Shown here in pieces: positions 45,055 through 56,000 of a DNA stretch of 64,000 nt (the first letter of the stretch is position 1; each line of letters opens with the position of its first letter). The notes under the pieces were generated by a model. The model ran no database searches, was not told where the DNA came from, and saw nothing but the letters and a program-made list of their open reading frames with translations. This stretch comes from Yamagishiella unicocca (Eukaryota; Chlorophyta; Chlorophyceae; Chlamydomonadales; Volvocaceae). The position numbers were made by a program, and so were the translations under genes. Location of the stretch: the NCBI GenBank assembly GCA_003116995.1, contig BDSL01000070.1, positions 310,001 through 374,000 on the forward strand, read 5' to 3'.

Positions 45055-46050
45055 CGGATCGCGTCGCACCCGCGGCATCTTTTGCGGCGCTCTTGAACGG
45101 AACGGAACCAGGGACAAAAGAACACAAATATTACGTGCGCGGGCGGCCTGCTTCGCGCGTGCAGCGCCGTCGCTCTGAACGTTCGCGAACGTGAGCGCCG
45201 GGAACTGCTCCCAAGCATCGGGCGGCCTCGCTCTTGCGCACGCAGCTCTCGGAAATCAATAATTATATGTTAGGAACGTCCCTGCTAAATTTCGCGGCTC
45301 GGGAACGCCGCGCCAAGACGCCCGGGCAAATTCGCGGGCTCCGGCTTCTGCGCCGGAATTCCCCCCCACCTGCGAGCAAGGATTGCGTCGCACCCACAGC
45401 GCCGTTCGCAGCGCTATTGAATGCATCGGAACGAGTGACAATAGAACGCAAATGTACGTGCTGCGGGCGACTTGCTTCGCGCATGCAGCTCCGTTTGAAC
45501 GTTCGCGAAAATGAGCGCCGGGAAGCGTTCAAAAGCATCGGACGGCCTCGCTCTTGGGCACGCAGCTATTCGATAGCAAGAACTATATCATAGGAACGTC
45601 CCCGTTAAAATTCAAGTCTCGGGAACGCGGCACGAAAACGTTCGGTCAAATCGGCAAGCATCGTCTTGACGGAAGGTTCCATGGACGTCGCTCTTGGGCA
45701 CGCAGGTATCCAATAGCAATAACTTGATGAAAGGAACGTCCTCGCTAAGATTTCCGGCTCGGGAACGGCGCGTGAGGACTTCCAGGCAAATCGGCAAGCA
45801 TCGGCTCCTGCTGCAAGTATCGATCGGCCTCGCTCTTGGGCACGCAGCTATCCGGTAGCAATAACTTGATGATAGGAACGTCCCCGCTAAAATTCGCCCG
45901 CGTGAAGACATATGGGCGGCTGTACGACATGTTGCTTCGAACGCAACTGAAACGCAACTGAACATTCCTGAACGCAACTGAACAAGGAACAGTAGGAGAA
46001 CAACATGGCCAACATCCCTGCTAAACTTCGCCGCTCGAGGACGCCGCGCG
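45055..46050. repeat. Degenerate tandem repeats of about 320 and 141 bp
   Basis: A 320-bp block (from cgcgtcgcacccgcggcatc, 45,059) recurs at about 45,385. A sub-block starting ctcgctcttgggcacgcagc recurs at 45,228, 45,548, 45,689 and 45,830, the last three exactly 141 bp apart, each followed by aggaacgtcc-cgctaaaatt. A last partial copy reaches about 46,040. No coding function is apparent. Confidence 0.75.
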
Positions 46051-46219
46051 AGCCCAGGACGCCGCCGCTCGACCCGTGGGTCGGCCACCGCCGACGCACG
46101 TGCCTACCGCGCGCCTCGCACCCCTCGCGCGAACGGAATGGAACGACGGGACGAACGCGAACGCCGGGGAGCTACGGCCCCCCCCGCGCTGAACGCGGCT
46201 AGTGCGTAGTTAGTTCGAT

Positions 46220-46291
46220 GGCTCCATGGCGTAATGGTGGCGCGTCGGATTCCAAATCCGAAGGTTGTGGGTTCAATCCCCACTGGGGTCA
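46220..46291 (+). tRNA. tRNA-Trp(CCA)
   Basis: Complete 72-nt cloverleaf: acceptor GGCTCCA with TGGGGTC (two G-T pairs); D stem GCG/CGC; anticodon stem TCGGA/TCCGA with loop TTCCAAA (anticodon CCA); T arm GTGGG-TTCAATC-CCCAC; discriminator A. No intron. A TTTT run at 46,326-46,329 is a likely Pol III stop. Confidence 0.92.
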
Positions 46292-46334
46292 TCCTACAGC
46301 ATGTCTAGGCCATGCTCATTGGATGATTTTATCA

Positions 46335-46385
46335 TGCTAAGTGTCGTATACGCCGGGCGTCAGGTCATGTACGCCGGGCGTCAGC
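46335..46385. repeat. Direct repeat of tacgccgggcgtcag
   Basis: gtatacgccgggcgtcaggt and tgtacgccgggcgtcagct lie side by side, 21 bp apart, just after tRNA-Trp. Each contains the near-palindrome cgccgggcg. Confidence 0.7.
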
Positions 46386-48403
46386 TGGCGTAAGGCTTGG
46401 AAGCCGATAAGAGGCTTCTGTCATCGTGCAATATGTTTTCCTCCCTGCATCATCTGAAATCGTCAGCGGCTAGATGCCCGGTAGGAGAAATGGCTACCGG
46501 CCTCTATTTGGCAGCATTCCTCTTGCCACTCAGACGCTGCTGACGGCTACATGACCGGCTTTTGACTCATCATGAGCGGTTAGTAGGGCTCGCTGGCTCG
46601 TTGGGGTGGGCCATTACTGTTCTTCCAAGTACACCACATCTTTACTCCTGCAAATGGCGGTCCCGCGAGCCTGGTCTTTGCGCGGGGTCCTGCTCGTGTT
46701 TTTGGAATGCGCTATGCACTTATCGGCAGGCACGGAGGCTAGGTCCCCAGCCGACCGAACACGCGGCCGCACTTGCCACACGTGCCCATGGTCTCGAAGG
46801 GTCAAACACTAATCGCTCTGTGGGTTGTGGCAGTTGTCACTTGCAGCTGTCACCTGCCGACTCTCTGTTTCGGGAGAGTCCTGCCGTTTGGGCTGCTCTT
46901 CACGGGGTTTTTGTTGTCCCCCTTCCCCGCTGCTTCCTGCGGGCTGTGCGTTTCGTTTTGTGGCGCCTGGCGGCCATGCTATTGTCGATTAGCTGTCATT
47001 GCCGCTGTCGTGTCAAGGCTGCTGTTTGGGCATGGTGGTGTCTCTGTGCCTTTAGTGGAGCGGGCGGCCTTCATCTCCCAGTAGCTGGGCCACATGACCC
47101 GTATGCATGTAACTCCTTAGTATATCTACATCATGGAGCATTGGCTGCGCAATCACCGTGGTCGGAAGCGTGACGAAGGTTTGTGTGGGCCTTCCGCCTT
47201 AAAGTCGCATCTGTCACCGTCCGGGAATACGGCCGTCACCCGGGACGGTTTAGCCACCTTGGCGCCTCACGACCTCAGGGCGGGGATGCACGCGCGCGAA
47301 AGCCAGCGCGAGCAGGCGACAAGATCACTGAGCGGAGAGCAGAACAACTTACAGAAGCTTCTGTAAGGGCATACTCACGACAATAGGGTGCATTAAGCAT
47401 ACGTAGTATGGATAGCAAACCTACGCTGCCAGAGTAACTGAAGCTAGCGGGTAATAAGGAAACGGCCAAAGGCTACCGGCGGCTATTGGCCAAGATCAAC
47501 GGCTATGAAGCGGTGCAACACAATCGATCGATCGTAACAATAACTACTACAGTCGATATGGTAAACTGTACAGCTTGAACCTGTCCGGCGGCTACACATG
47601 GGTCAGCACTCTTTGGGCATGGACAGAAGCAGGGGGCGAACAGTATGTTACTGTGGCACGTCTCTGCGAAGCCACAGAAGTAGCAGCGCCCGGAGGTGGC
47701 GAGGCAGCTATCCTCAATGCGTTAATACGGCCCAACTCGAATACGTCTCCCGCGTATCGATCAGTGGTTCTGGAGCAACGGAAACGTGGTGACTCGATTA
47801 CGCGATGCTATATCGAGATCCACTCAGCTCCAGGCAGGCGCTCAACTACAGCGCCCTGCAACTTGCTAGATTGTATCGAGCCATCTGAGGCCAATTGAGG
47901 CCCCTAACGGTCTCCTACCAACTGCGTGTACGCTGTTGTACACCTTGCGACTGCACCACCGATGCCAGTATACCCTACCTGACATCACACCTGTCCGGGT
48001 TTCTCACCCGGCTCGGCCCGGCTCGGCCGTACCGGGCCGTACTGAGATTGTCTGGTCAGGGTGAGTGTGTGGGGGTCTCCGAATTCCGTAAGGCAAATCA
48101 GAGACTGTCTATGCTAATGCGATGTTACAGCGTCCTCAAGCCCGGGCGAACCCAGGACAAGAAGAAAGGCCCATGCCGGACCTCACCATCGTTGCGGCGC
48201 TCCACTGGTTCGTCGGGTGCTGGGCTGTTAGATTGGTTGGTGGCCAGTTCCTGATAGGGGAGCCTCTAGTGCAAATTCCCCCTGGGGTGCTGGCTGCTGC
48301 TCTGTATGCCTACGGCCTGTCAACTTGGTGTTCTGGTGGTTTGCCTTTGTTTCGGTGCATGTCGGTATTTGTTTCCTCCGTCTTGTTCAGTGTCAGGCGA
48401 TGC

Positions 48404-48454
48404 GCCCGATGGTTCTACCTCTTGGTCTGGAACCCACTGTAACCGTTACAACAA
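48404..48454 (+). repeat. 51-bp dispersed element, copy B
   Basis: Differs from copy A by one base (tctggaaccc for tctgaaaccc). Confidence 0.8.
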
Positions 48455-49457
48455 AAACCATACGACAGCCGGGGCTGAACCCAGCAGGCGCCCCGAGGAG
48501 CACAGGAAAGCCTCGAAAGGCACAAAAAACGCTACCCTGCCCAAACAGCAGCCAAGACGCAACAGCACAGCCAACCGACTTCACGGCCGCCAGCTACCAA
48601 AAAACAAAACGCACAACCCGCATGAAACAACGGCAAAGGGTGACAACAAAACGCCCGTGCAGAGCGACCCGAAAAGGGAGCCGGCAAGTGGCAGGGGGAC
48701 GAACCTAGAACAGTCACAATGCTGGTTGGCTACCAGGAAGCCTCTCCGTAACGGGTTGCCCGAGATGATGATGATATGTTACGGTGTCCTCAAGCCCGGG
48801 CGAACAAACCCAGGACAAGCCCGAGATATTGCAGTGAAACGGGTGCGGTCAAGACCTGCCTTTACCACCAGTGGATGCGATTAGCCCACAAGGGTGGGAA
48901 TCCGGTTGCCGGCGGTTACCGCGTGTTACCCGTATGTGGCTTGAACATGCTAATAAGGTTATGCCTCGCCGATTGCACCAGACCCTTATGAGGGCTACAC
49001 TCGGATGCATGCTCGAAACCAATCGGCCCAATGGACGAGCCAGGTCTGAGCGACGCTCAGCGACGCTGTAGGTGCTGTGCTGGAAGCAGCGCTTGTAACA
49101 GTTGCATTCTGTCGAGCAAGCCTGTTTTTATGAAATCCGCCAGCTACGCCGACGTTTCATCTGGAGTTTCGAGTATTCACTGCTGTGCTTTAGGAACGCT
49201 TGAGAGGCTCCACCATTGGCGCTTTGGCGGTAGCCCGATGCTTGCTTGAGTCGAGCCTGGGACAAGCGTCAAGCTACCCTTACACGATATCGGCGTACGT
49301 AAATGAGGAAGGGACAATATCGATCTCTTCTAAATTTTACTCTTGTGTGTTGGGAGAGATTAAAATGCTCGTCAAATCGGTACGACTGCCGTACAAGGAA
49401 CAATGACTTGGCCTGGAAACGGGAAGGAGAACACCCCCCTTCTGGCAACACACTCGC

Positions 49458-49462
49458 TTACA
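49458..49462 (-). terminator. TGTAA poly(A) signal of the tyrosine recombinase gene
   Basis: Minus-strand TGTAA about 150 nt after the stop codon at 49,608. Confidence 0.4.
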
Positions 49463-49607
49463 AGGATAGGGCAACCTTATTGTAACAGTGCCTCGGACGA
49501 AGGAAAAAGAAAGCCCCCCTCCCCCCCTACATGTCTACGACGGCGGACAGCCGTGTGGTGTGGGAAGTATTGACCGAAGGAAGCGAACCCACATCCCGCG
49601 AGCCCTA

Positions 49608-51511
49608 CTACTGCAGCCGCCGCCGCTGCGTAGAGCGGACACCGAGATGGCGAGTAGTGTCGGTGTACCGACCAAGAACGGCGGAGCTCCGAATCTGCCC
49701 CAGTGACTTCAAATCGTCTTCACCCAGGCCCCGCTCGACAGCCGCCTGTAGCGCCCCCCGGCGGAAGCTGTGATTCGTCTCCCCTTCGTACAGCTCGGCA
49801 GCTCGAAGGTGCTTCTGTACTCGCGCCCCAAGCGCCGAACTGCTGAAAGACTCCTCCTTGAAAGACTTCCGATCACGGCTCAGCGGCCGGAATAAGTGGC
49901 GCTCAACCGCACAACCAGGCGCGTCGGGCTGGCCGGCCCGCCAGAAATAATAGGCGAGAACCTGGGGGAAACACAGCGCCGGATGAGCCGAGTTGGGCTC
50001 GAGGAACACAGCGGGGGCCCGTTGGGTACGAACCGTCTTGGTACCGCGCTCCCGCACACACAGCCGGTAGGACACACCCGGAGCCCACTCCCAAGGAGGC
50101 GGCAATGGCAGCCGGAGGTCGGGCTCCTCGGGCCGGTCAGGATTGCAGAAGTCGGCCAGCTCCAGCTTACCGACATCATAGCCACGATAAGTACTCTGCC
50201 ACATGAACTGCGCGCAGAGCAGGTCCCGAGTAAAGACCAGCGCGTCCACAGCAGAAGGGGCGCCCAACGCCGCACCCAACAGATACTCGCACAATCGTGA
50301 ATACTTTGCCTCTGCTAGCGGCACGGCCGAAACCTGCTCGTAACCCCCAAGCATGCGCAACCGGGCATACCCCGCGCGGTAGTCGGAGACCCAAGGAGAA
50401 TCGCAGGGGTTGCCACAACCAGTCGTCGAATCGAAAGGGCCAGTCCGCCCTACACGGGCAAACCACCCGCTGAGGGACGATAATAGGCCCTTCACAGCCT
50501 CGGGCCCAGCAGCGCTTAACTTGCGACCAGGGTGGTTAGGTAACCACCACTCCTCCACATAGACAAGGAGGTGCTCGGGGCCTACGTCCGCCAAGCAAAC
50601 CCCTTCCCCCACGCTGTCGAGCCAGGCCGAGAGCTCAGCGGCTGCTACTTCCTGGCGCTCCCGAGTGGAGTCAGCCAGAGCCCTATCCATGACGGCCTGT
50701 GCCTTTCGCAGGCCCCGCTCGTAGAAACCCGCCGACGGGGGTGAGACGGTGACGGGCTCTCGCTGGGCCAGACGGGCGACGCGAAGGGAAGCGAACCCGG
50801 CACGAGCCTGTGTGGACAAGGATCGAGGTAAGAAGAACCGATCAACAAATACGAGACCTTATGGGCCTTACCAACGGAGTAGGAACCACGGTAGAAGCTC
50901 GAGGGAAAGCACTGGCGCCTCCCGCCGGCCCAGTGTGTCGAAGTCCGCCCATGGGGAAGCCAGTCTGCGGAGGGACGCGACAGTCAGGAAATAACCGAAG
51001 AAACTGAGTGCCAACCCAGACTCACCGTCGCCGGGTAAAACCCATGGCCAGGCCTGATTGACCCCTCGTACGATACGGCGGCGGCCACTGGAGCCGAGAG
51101 GTCCAAGGTGAAAGTCACGTCAGGGTCAGGAACCGGGCCAGAGAGGTCAAGGCGAGGCTGCAATCCCAGTCCAGGCTCCGAGAGATCCAATACCAAGAGA
51201 CAATCCGAGGAAGAAAGAGCAGCGGAAAGAACACTTCGCGAGGGCGCCCGCCCTTGGCAACCAGAGTGGTTCCCGAATGGATCATCATAACCCTGCAGAA
51301 CCATAGAGGGGAAACGAGGCTCAAACGCGAAGGGTCGCGATGAGCAATGCTCCTACGAATCCCGCACCTGGGTAGAGTAAGGCGCGCCAGAACAAAAGCC
51401 ATTATAATCTTGCCCAGTAGAAGAAGAGAACCCGCCGTACGAGAGGCTCACTTGTCCGTTCGCGTTTGGCCCACCCACCACGCCCTTTTCGGGAGACGTT
51501 CGGTAGAACAT
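49608..51511 (-). CDS. Tyrosine recombinase, spliced, apparently intact (mobile-element type)
   Basis: Four exons, all phase 0: 51,511-51,368; 51,292-50,996; 50,964-50,872; 50,807-49,608. Together they encode about 577 residues starting at ATG 51,511. Residues 1-178 are low complexity with three LDLS motifs and no known fold. The last exon has a SAM-like N-terminal helical part, then the catalytic domain with all expected residues: R386 in YRGYDVGKLELADF, K435 in RERGTKTVRT, H524/R527 in NHSFRRGALQ and Y559 in VLGRYTDTTRHL. Such enzymes cut and rejoin DNA through the Tyr. In eukaryotes they belong to Crypton transposons or DIRS/Kangaroo-like retrotransposons. No DIRS-type reverse transcriptase or split terminal repeats are seen nearby, and introns fit a Crypton or domesticated gene better; this is inference. 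No stop or frameshift is present. Confidence 0.85.
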
Positions 51512-51529
51512 GGGTACGAGGAAGCCAAA

Positions 51530-52350
51530 CGGTAACGGGCGCCTTACCAAACTCACGCTAGCCTGAGTACGGCGAGACCATTTGAGTTACAGCAGTGTGT
51601 CCATTGCCCCGGCTTGAAAGTACCGTATGAAAGTACAGATGTACATTGTAACATGCAAACTAACGTGTAACATCGTAACATCGGTATGGGCCGCCGTAGG
51701 GGCCCCCTCTTGTCCAGGGACTTCTGCGGAAAACATAACAATTCGTCTCATTAATGAATTTTGCTGTTTTGGTTCGCTGGCCCTGAGACGGGATCGGGAT
51801 GCAAGACAACTCCTCTGACCGTCTCTGACAGACTTATGAAGTCCGGAACACCACTGAACACCCGTCCGACCTGTCCACAACCCACAACAACCCTCGCCGC
51901 CCTGCTAATCGGCATGGCGATTGCTCAACCCACCCCGCAAAGCCCCAATCGGAAGTCCGCCGAAAGTCCACTACACTCCAATGACTGACTGATCCTTCGC
52001 ACCCTCGGGGAGTGCAACCAAGTAGAGGGGTTGACTCCGACGCGGCGGCCTCCGGCCCCCTCTCAGCCCTCCCTGGACATCCTCGTGGCCCTGAGAAGCT
52101 AGAGCCGAGTCCCCCCTCGTCGGATCTCCAAAACGGTCTGCATGGCTGCGACCCGACCAAGCGCATGCAGAAACACCCCCCGAGGAACCCCCCCCCCCAC
52201 CACCAACGAGAAAGAAAGGGGCGGGCGGGCGGGAAAGCATAACACCTGGCCGGGCCCTACGCGCCCAAAAAGCCATTTTCAGAAGAGTAAATCCGTAAAT
52301 ATACAATAAGTGATGATGACAGCGCTCCGTTGAGAAGCTGTCCGTCGTAT
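51530..52350. other. Upstream flank of the recombinase; no supported gene
   Basis: Short conflicting frames only. Contains a run of related words (acatgtaacatcgtaacatc) near 51,650-51,685. Confidence 0.4.
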
Positions 52351-52359
52351 CGATCGCAT

Positions 52360-52505
52360 CGTATCGTTGCAGGTTTTACTACGAGGCATATGCGGGTAGG
52401 CCAATCCAAGGTCATGGTCTGCCATATTGATTTTGAGGATGCTTTTGATGAAGTGCCACGGAAGGCTTCTGTGGCAACGACTAGAGGAGCGTCGAATTAC
52501 TACCG
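52360..52505 (+). mobile_element. LINE reverse-transcriptase fragment, frameshifted
   Basis: VMVCHIDFEDAFDEVPR matches the FIDFxKAFDxVPR motif (RT block with the first catalytic Asp). The family continuation LLWQRLEERRI is read in the next frame after one base shift near 52,465. Only this block remains. Confidence 0.7.
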
Positions 52506-53020
52506 TACCGCTCGGGATACAAGAGACTTGACCATTACGAGGACCACCCACCCACACTACACGCGGTCTGGGCAGTTCTCGTTTCGCATTCAGACTGAGT
52601 TAAAGGGCCTGGCGATGGGGAAGTTAGTCAAAGCAACCCCGCCTGGTACTGCCCACGAGCATTTGAACGCCAGACCCGGTCATGTCAGTCATGTCAGCAA
52701 CTTCCTTTTAAAATGTCTGCCCTTCTATGACGAAATCATGAGAAGACCTCCAGGGGCTGCGCTCCGGGACCTCCGTTTTGAGGTCCAAAATGGGCGCATT
52801 TTGCTTTGCTTAAAGCGCACAATTTTATGTCGCAAACCCTTGAATTTGGCAGGGATACGGACGCGACCGCGAACTTGCTCGTCCATGCCGTAACGCGCCC
52901 GTCAGCCCCCGATAAGAGAACGTTTTTAACTTTTTATGGTTCTCCATTCTCCTGCTATGGGCTGGCACACTTGCCGCCGTGTAACCAGTACTTGCCATTT
53001 GCGCTCTATTATAAGCAATA

Positions 53021-56000
53021 ATGACGGCCAACAGTAGTCGTAAGCCTCGGAAAACGCCACAAGTTGGTGCTTTCTTCCGGCTTGTCCCGATAGCTCTTGG
53101 CATGGCAGTGCTGTGCGCACTCTTGCGGTCCACAGACGGTAGTCTCGAAAGAGCAGCCTCGTTCGACCTGGGGAATCTTGTAGATGAGGTGAGTCAAAGG
53201 CCACTTATTGGGGGATCGGTGCGGACTGTCCGAGTCTAAAGATGCTATGTTCTATCTCATACCCTTTAGCTGTCTCCTTTGTGCGCTTCGCGTTGCGGTT
53301 GTAACGTCGTCTAGCATATCCAACCTCGCCAGCGCTCCCTACCGACCCCAATCAGGCTGCCGCCAATGGGGCAAGCAGGCGCCTCGCGCAAGCATCAGAA
53401 GGCATGGCGTCGCAGCTTCCTCCAAGTCCTAAATCTCCCCCCAAACCTCCATCGCCTCCTCCCAAGCCGCCAAAGCCTCCATCGCCTCCCCCCAAACCCC
53501 CATCACCTCCCCCCAAACCCCCATCGCCTCCCCCCAAACCCCCATCGCCTCCCCCAAAACCCCCATCGCCTCCCCCCAAACCCCCATCGCCTCCCCCAAA
53601 ACCACCATCACCTCTTCCCCCGCCACCCCCACCTCCTCCCAGCCCTCCGTTTCCACCTGCCCCACCCTCCGCGGCCACCTACGAACTGCTGGGCTTCAGG
53701 GCGCCTATTGTGGCGATCAGCATGACTAACCTGCCTGGCACCCGGAAGTACCTAATGATTTCTATAAAGCCGACTGTTATCGGGGTCCAGGGCAAAAGCG
53801 CTTCGGTTGTCGACCTCGACACTCAGACGGTGAGCTCGCGAACGTGGTGGCCACGAGTCATCGTTGGCCTTTTGTGGTTCTTATTTAGTAACGTTGCGTC
53901 GCACGGAAATCGCCTTCTGGGATCCACCGTGCGAGGTGTAGTGTCATACGAAATGTCTCGTCTCTTCATCCGCTTGACAATGCCAGCTGATGACGTCGGC
54001 CAGCGCAGAGCTCGACACCGTAATGAAGGGTATGTAGGTCCGGCGGGAGGTTGTCCAGGCAGAGCATCCACTGCGGCTTACGCGAGGTTGCATTTGGATA
54101 AGGTGAAGCTCCTACTCTACGCTAAGGATGCCGGCGGGCAGGTTATCGAATAACCCGGACCACAGGGAAAGCAAACACTCCTCAAACCGTATACTTTCCA
54201 AGTCAGTCCACTGGGCGCGCCCCTGGTTGCCAACGGGAGTGGGTGATGCAGCTGTCGTGGTGATCGCCGTGTGGTGTGTTTCCACACCAAGGGGAGGAGA
54301 GCCCCGGCCGCCACTCAGCCACGCACTGCAGGCTGCCCCTGCTTGCCGACATGCCGACAGGTCCGTCCTCCCCCCACCCCCCGCGCTTATAACTGATACG
54401 GCGCCACCACTACTCACCTGCCGTACCTGTTTGGCGACCGCTGCGACGCTGGCGACGCCGTTCCGTGCCTGGGCTCAGCCCACACCTCTCCCCCCTGCCT
54501 GCTGCTCTGAACCCTCCTCATACCCCTGCACACGCACCTCCCCTCGGCGCAGAGTACCGTGTTCAACCCTGGCACGCAGCACTTTTGCAGCGGCGTGGTT
54601 TTGCTAGCCGACGGCCGACCCCTCCTTGTTGGGGGCCACACAGGCAATGCTGTGATCTTGGACGGACGAGACATCATCGGGGTGAGCTCGTGACCCGCCC
54701 TGCTGGACACCCAGTGCAGGCTGCCCCCAGCTGGCTAGGGGCACTGGCGGGTATGGACCCGGCCGGGAACTGCATCGCGTGCCGCAGTGCCGTACTGGCA
54801 TCTTACTTTGGTAGTCTCAATCGAGCGCGCTTGCGCTCCACTTCCTACTTACGGTTAGATGTTTTACATGCAGGCAGAGCCTACGGACAAGGCCCGAATA
54901 GCACCTCTCTGCGCACGTGTGGGCGTCCTCCTTCCCTTCCCTCTCCCCCTGCGGTGCCTTCGACCCGAACCCGCCCTCAGCTCCCACCTGTCCATTTCCA
55001 CTACTTGAACACCGTATTCCGCTACCCGAAGATTCCGCTTACTAACCCGAACATGGCTCGGATCCTGCCTTCCGGCGGTTCGCCGCGCATGAACTGGCCG
55101 CAGTACTACGACCGAGCTACGGGCGCCATCAAGGTGTACAACAGGATGATCTACCAACGGTGCGCACGCGTCTTTAGAGAGCGCACGCGGGTGGTTACCA
55201 GGCGGTTGTGGTCGTACGGCACTCGCCGCGCGGGGCACGTGCCGCCCTGGTTTTCTGGCCCGGCTTGTCACAAAGCTTCCCCCGACGCGGATAGGATAGG
55301 ATGCACGGAAGCCCAACGCCTGCTCGTGTATTATAAACGTCTCAGGACAGGAACGGAAAGGACATCTACCGCTTATCAACGATTTTCTTTTGAAATGAAA
55401 TATGCACAACGTTCATTTACAAGCTGTTGATAATCTTATTCAAACGCAAAATACCTTCTTGTGCCTGTGTGCGGCCTCGCGATGTATGGGCTGCAGGTGG
55501 TACCCGACCCCGCTACGCCTGCCGGATGGAAAGGTGCGCGAGGCCGCGCGACGCACTTGATGATGCATGCTTGCGAGGCGTAGGCACACGTTAGCACACA
55601 GACACGTGCGGCGATGCGCGGTCGTGCCTGGTTGCGCCACAGCCTCAATGCTCGCGCTTACATTGCTAGGCTCAGGGGGACAGCGTGGACGCGCGTCAAC
55701 GGGGGATAGCGAGGAACCCTCTTGGGGGGAGGGGCACAGAAAATAACCGGTTACTCGACATGGCAAATGTAGGCTCGGGGGGCGCCGCGGGGTGTTCCCG
55801 CCGGCTTGTTTTGGTTGCTGTAACGGTTACAATGGGTTTCAGACCAAAATGTAGAACCATCGGGCAGGTGTTGTCTTTGCGTTTGGGTAGCTTGGCGTTA
55901 GTTGGCGTGAGCCGTTAGCCGTGAACGTCCAGTAACCACCGGATACCGGACGGCCAACTGCCAGCCCGGTGGAACGCTACTGAGGGCGCTTTGGCGCGCG

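Larger units (their letters stand above)
46400..49600. other. No supported gene; dispersed repeats
   Basis: Holds copy B of the 51-bp element and a second dispersed sequence, gtcctcaagcccgggcgaac plus cccaggacaag, at about 48,131-48,164 and 48,787-48,822 (the second with a four-base caaa insertion). Open frames reach 203 codons (46,562-47,173) but lack motifs. Confidence 0.45.

Noticed and set aside
45015..45060. Possible tRNA T-arm (cgcgggatcgagtcccc)
   Set aside because: Box-B-like sequence without matching acceptor, D or anticodon stems upstream.
46104..46292. 62-codon minus-strand frame (GIEPTTFGF)
   Set aside because: It is the antisense of tRNA-Trp; the cloverleaf explains the conservation.
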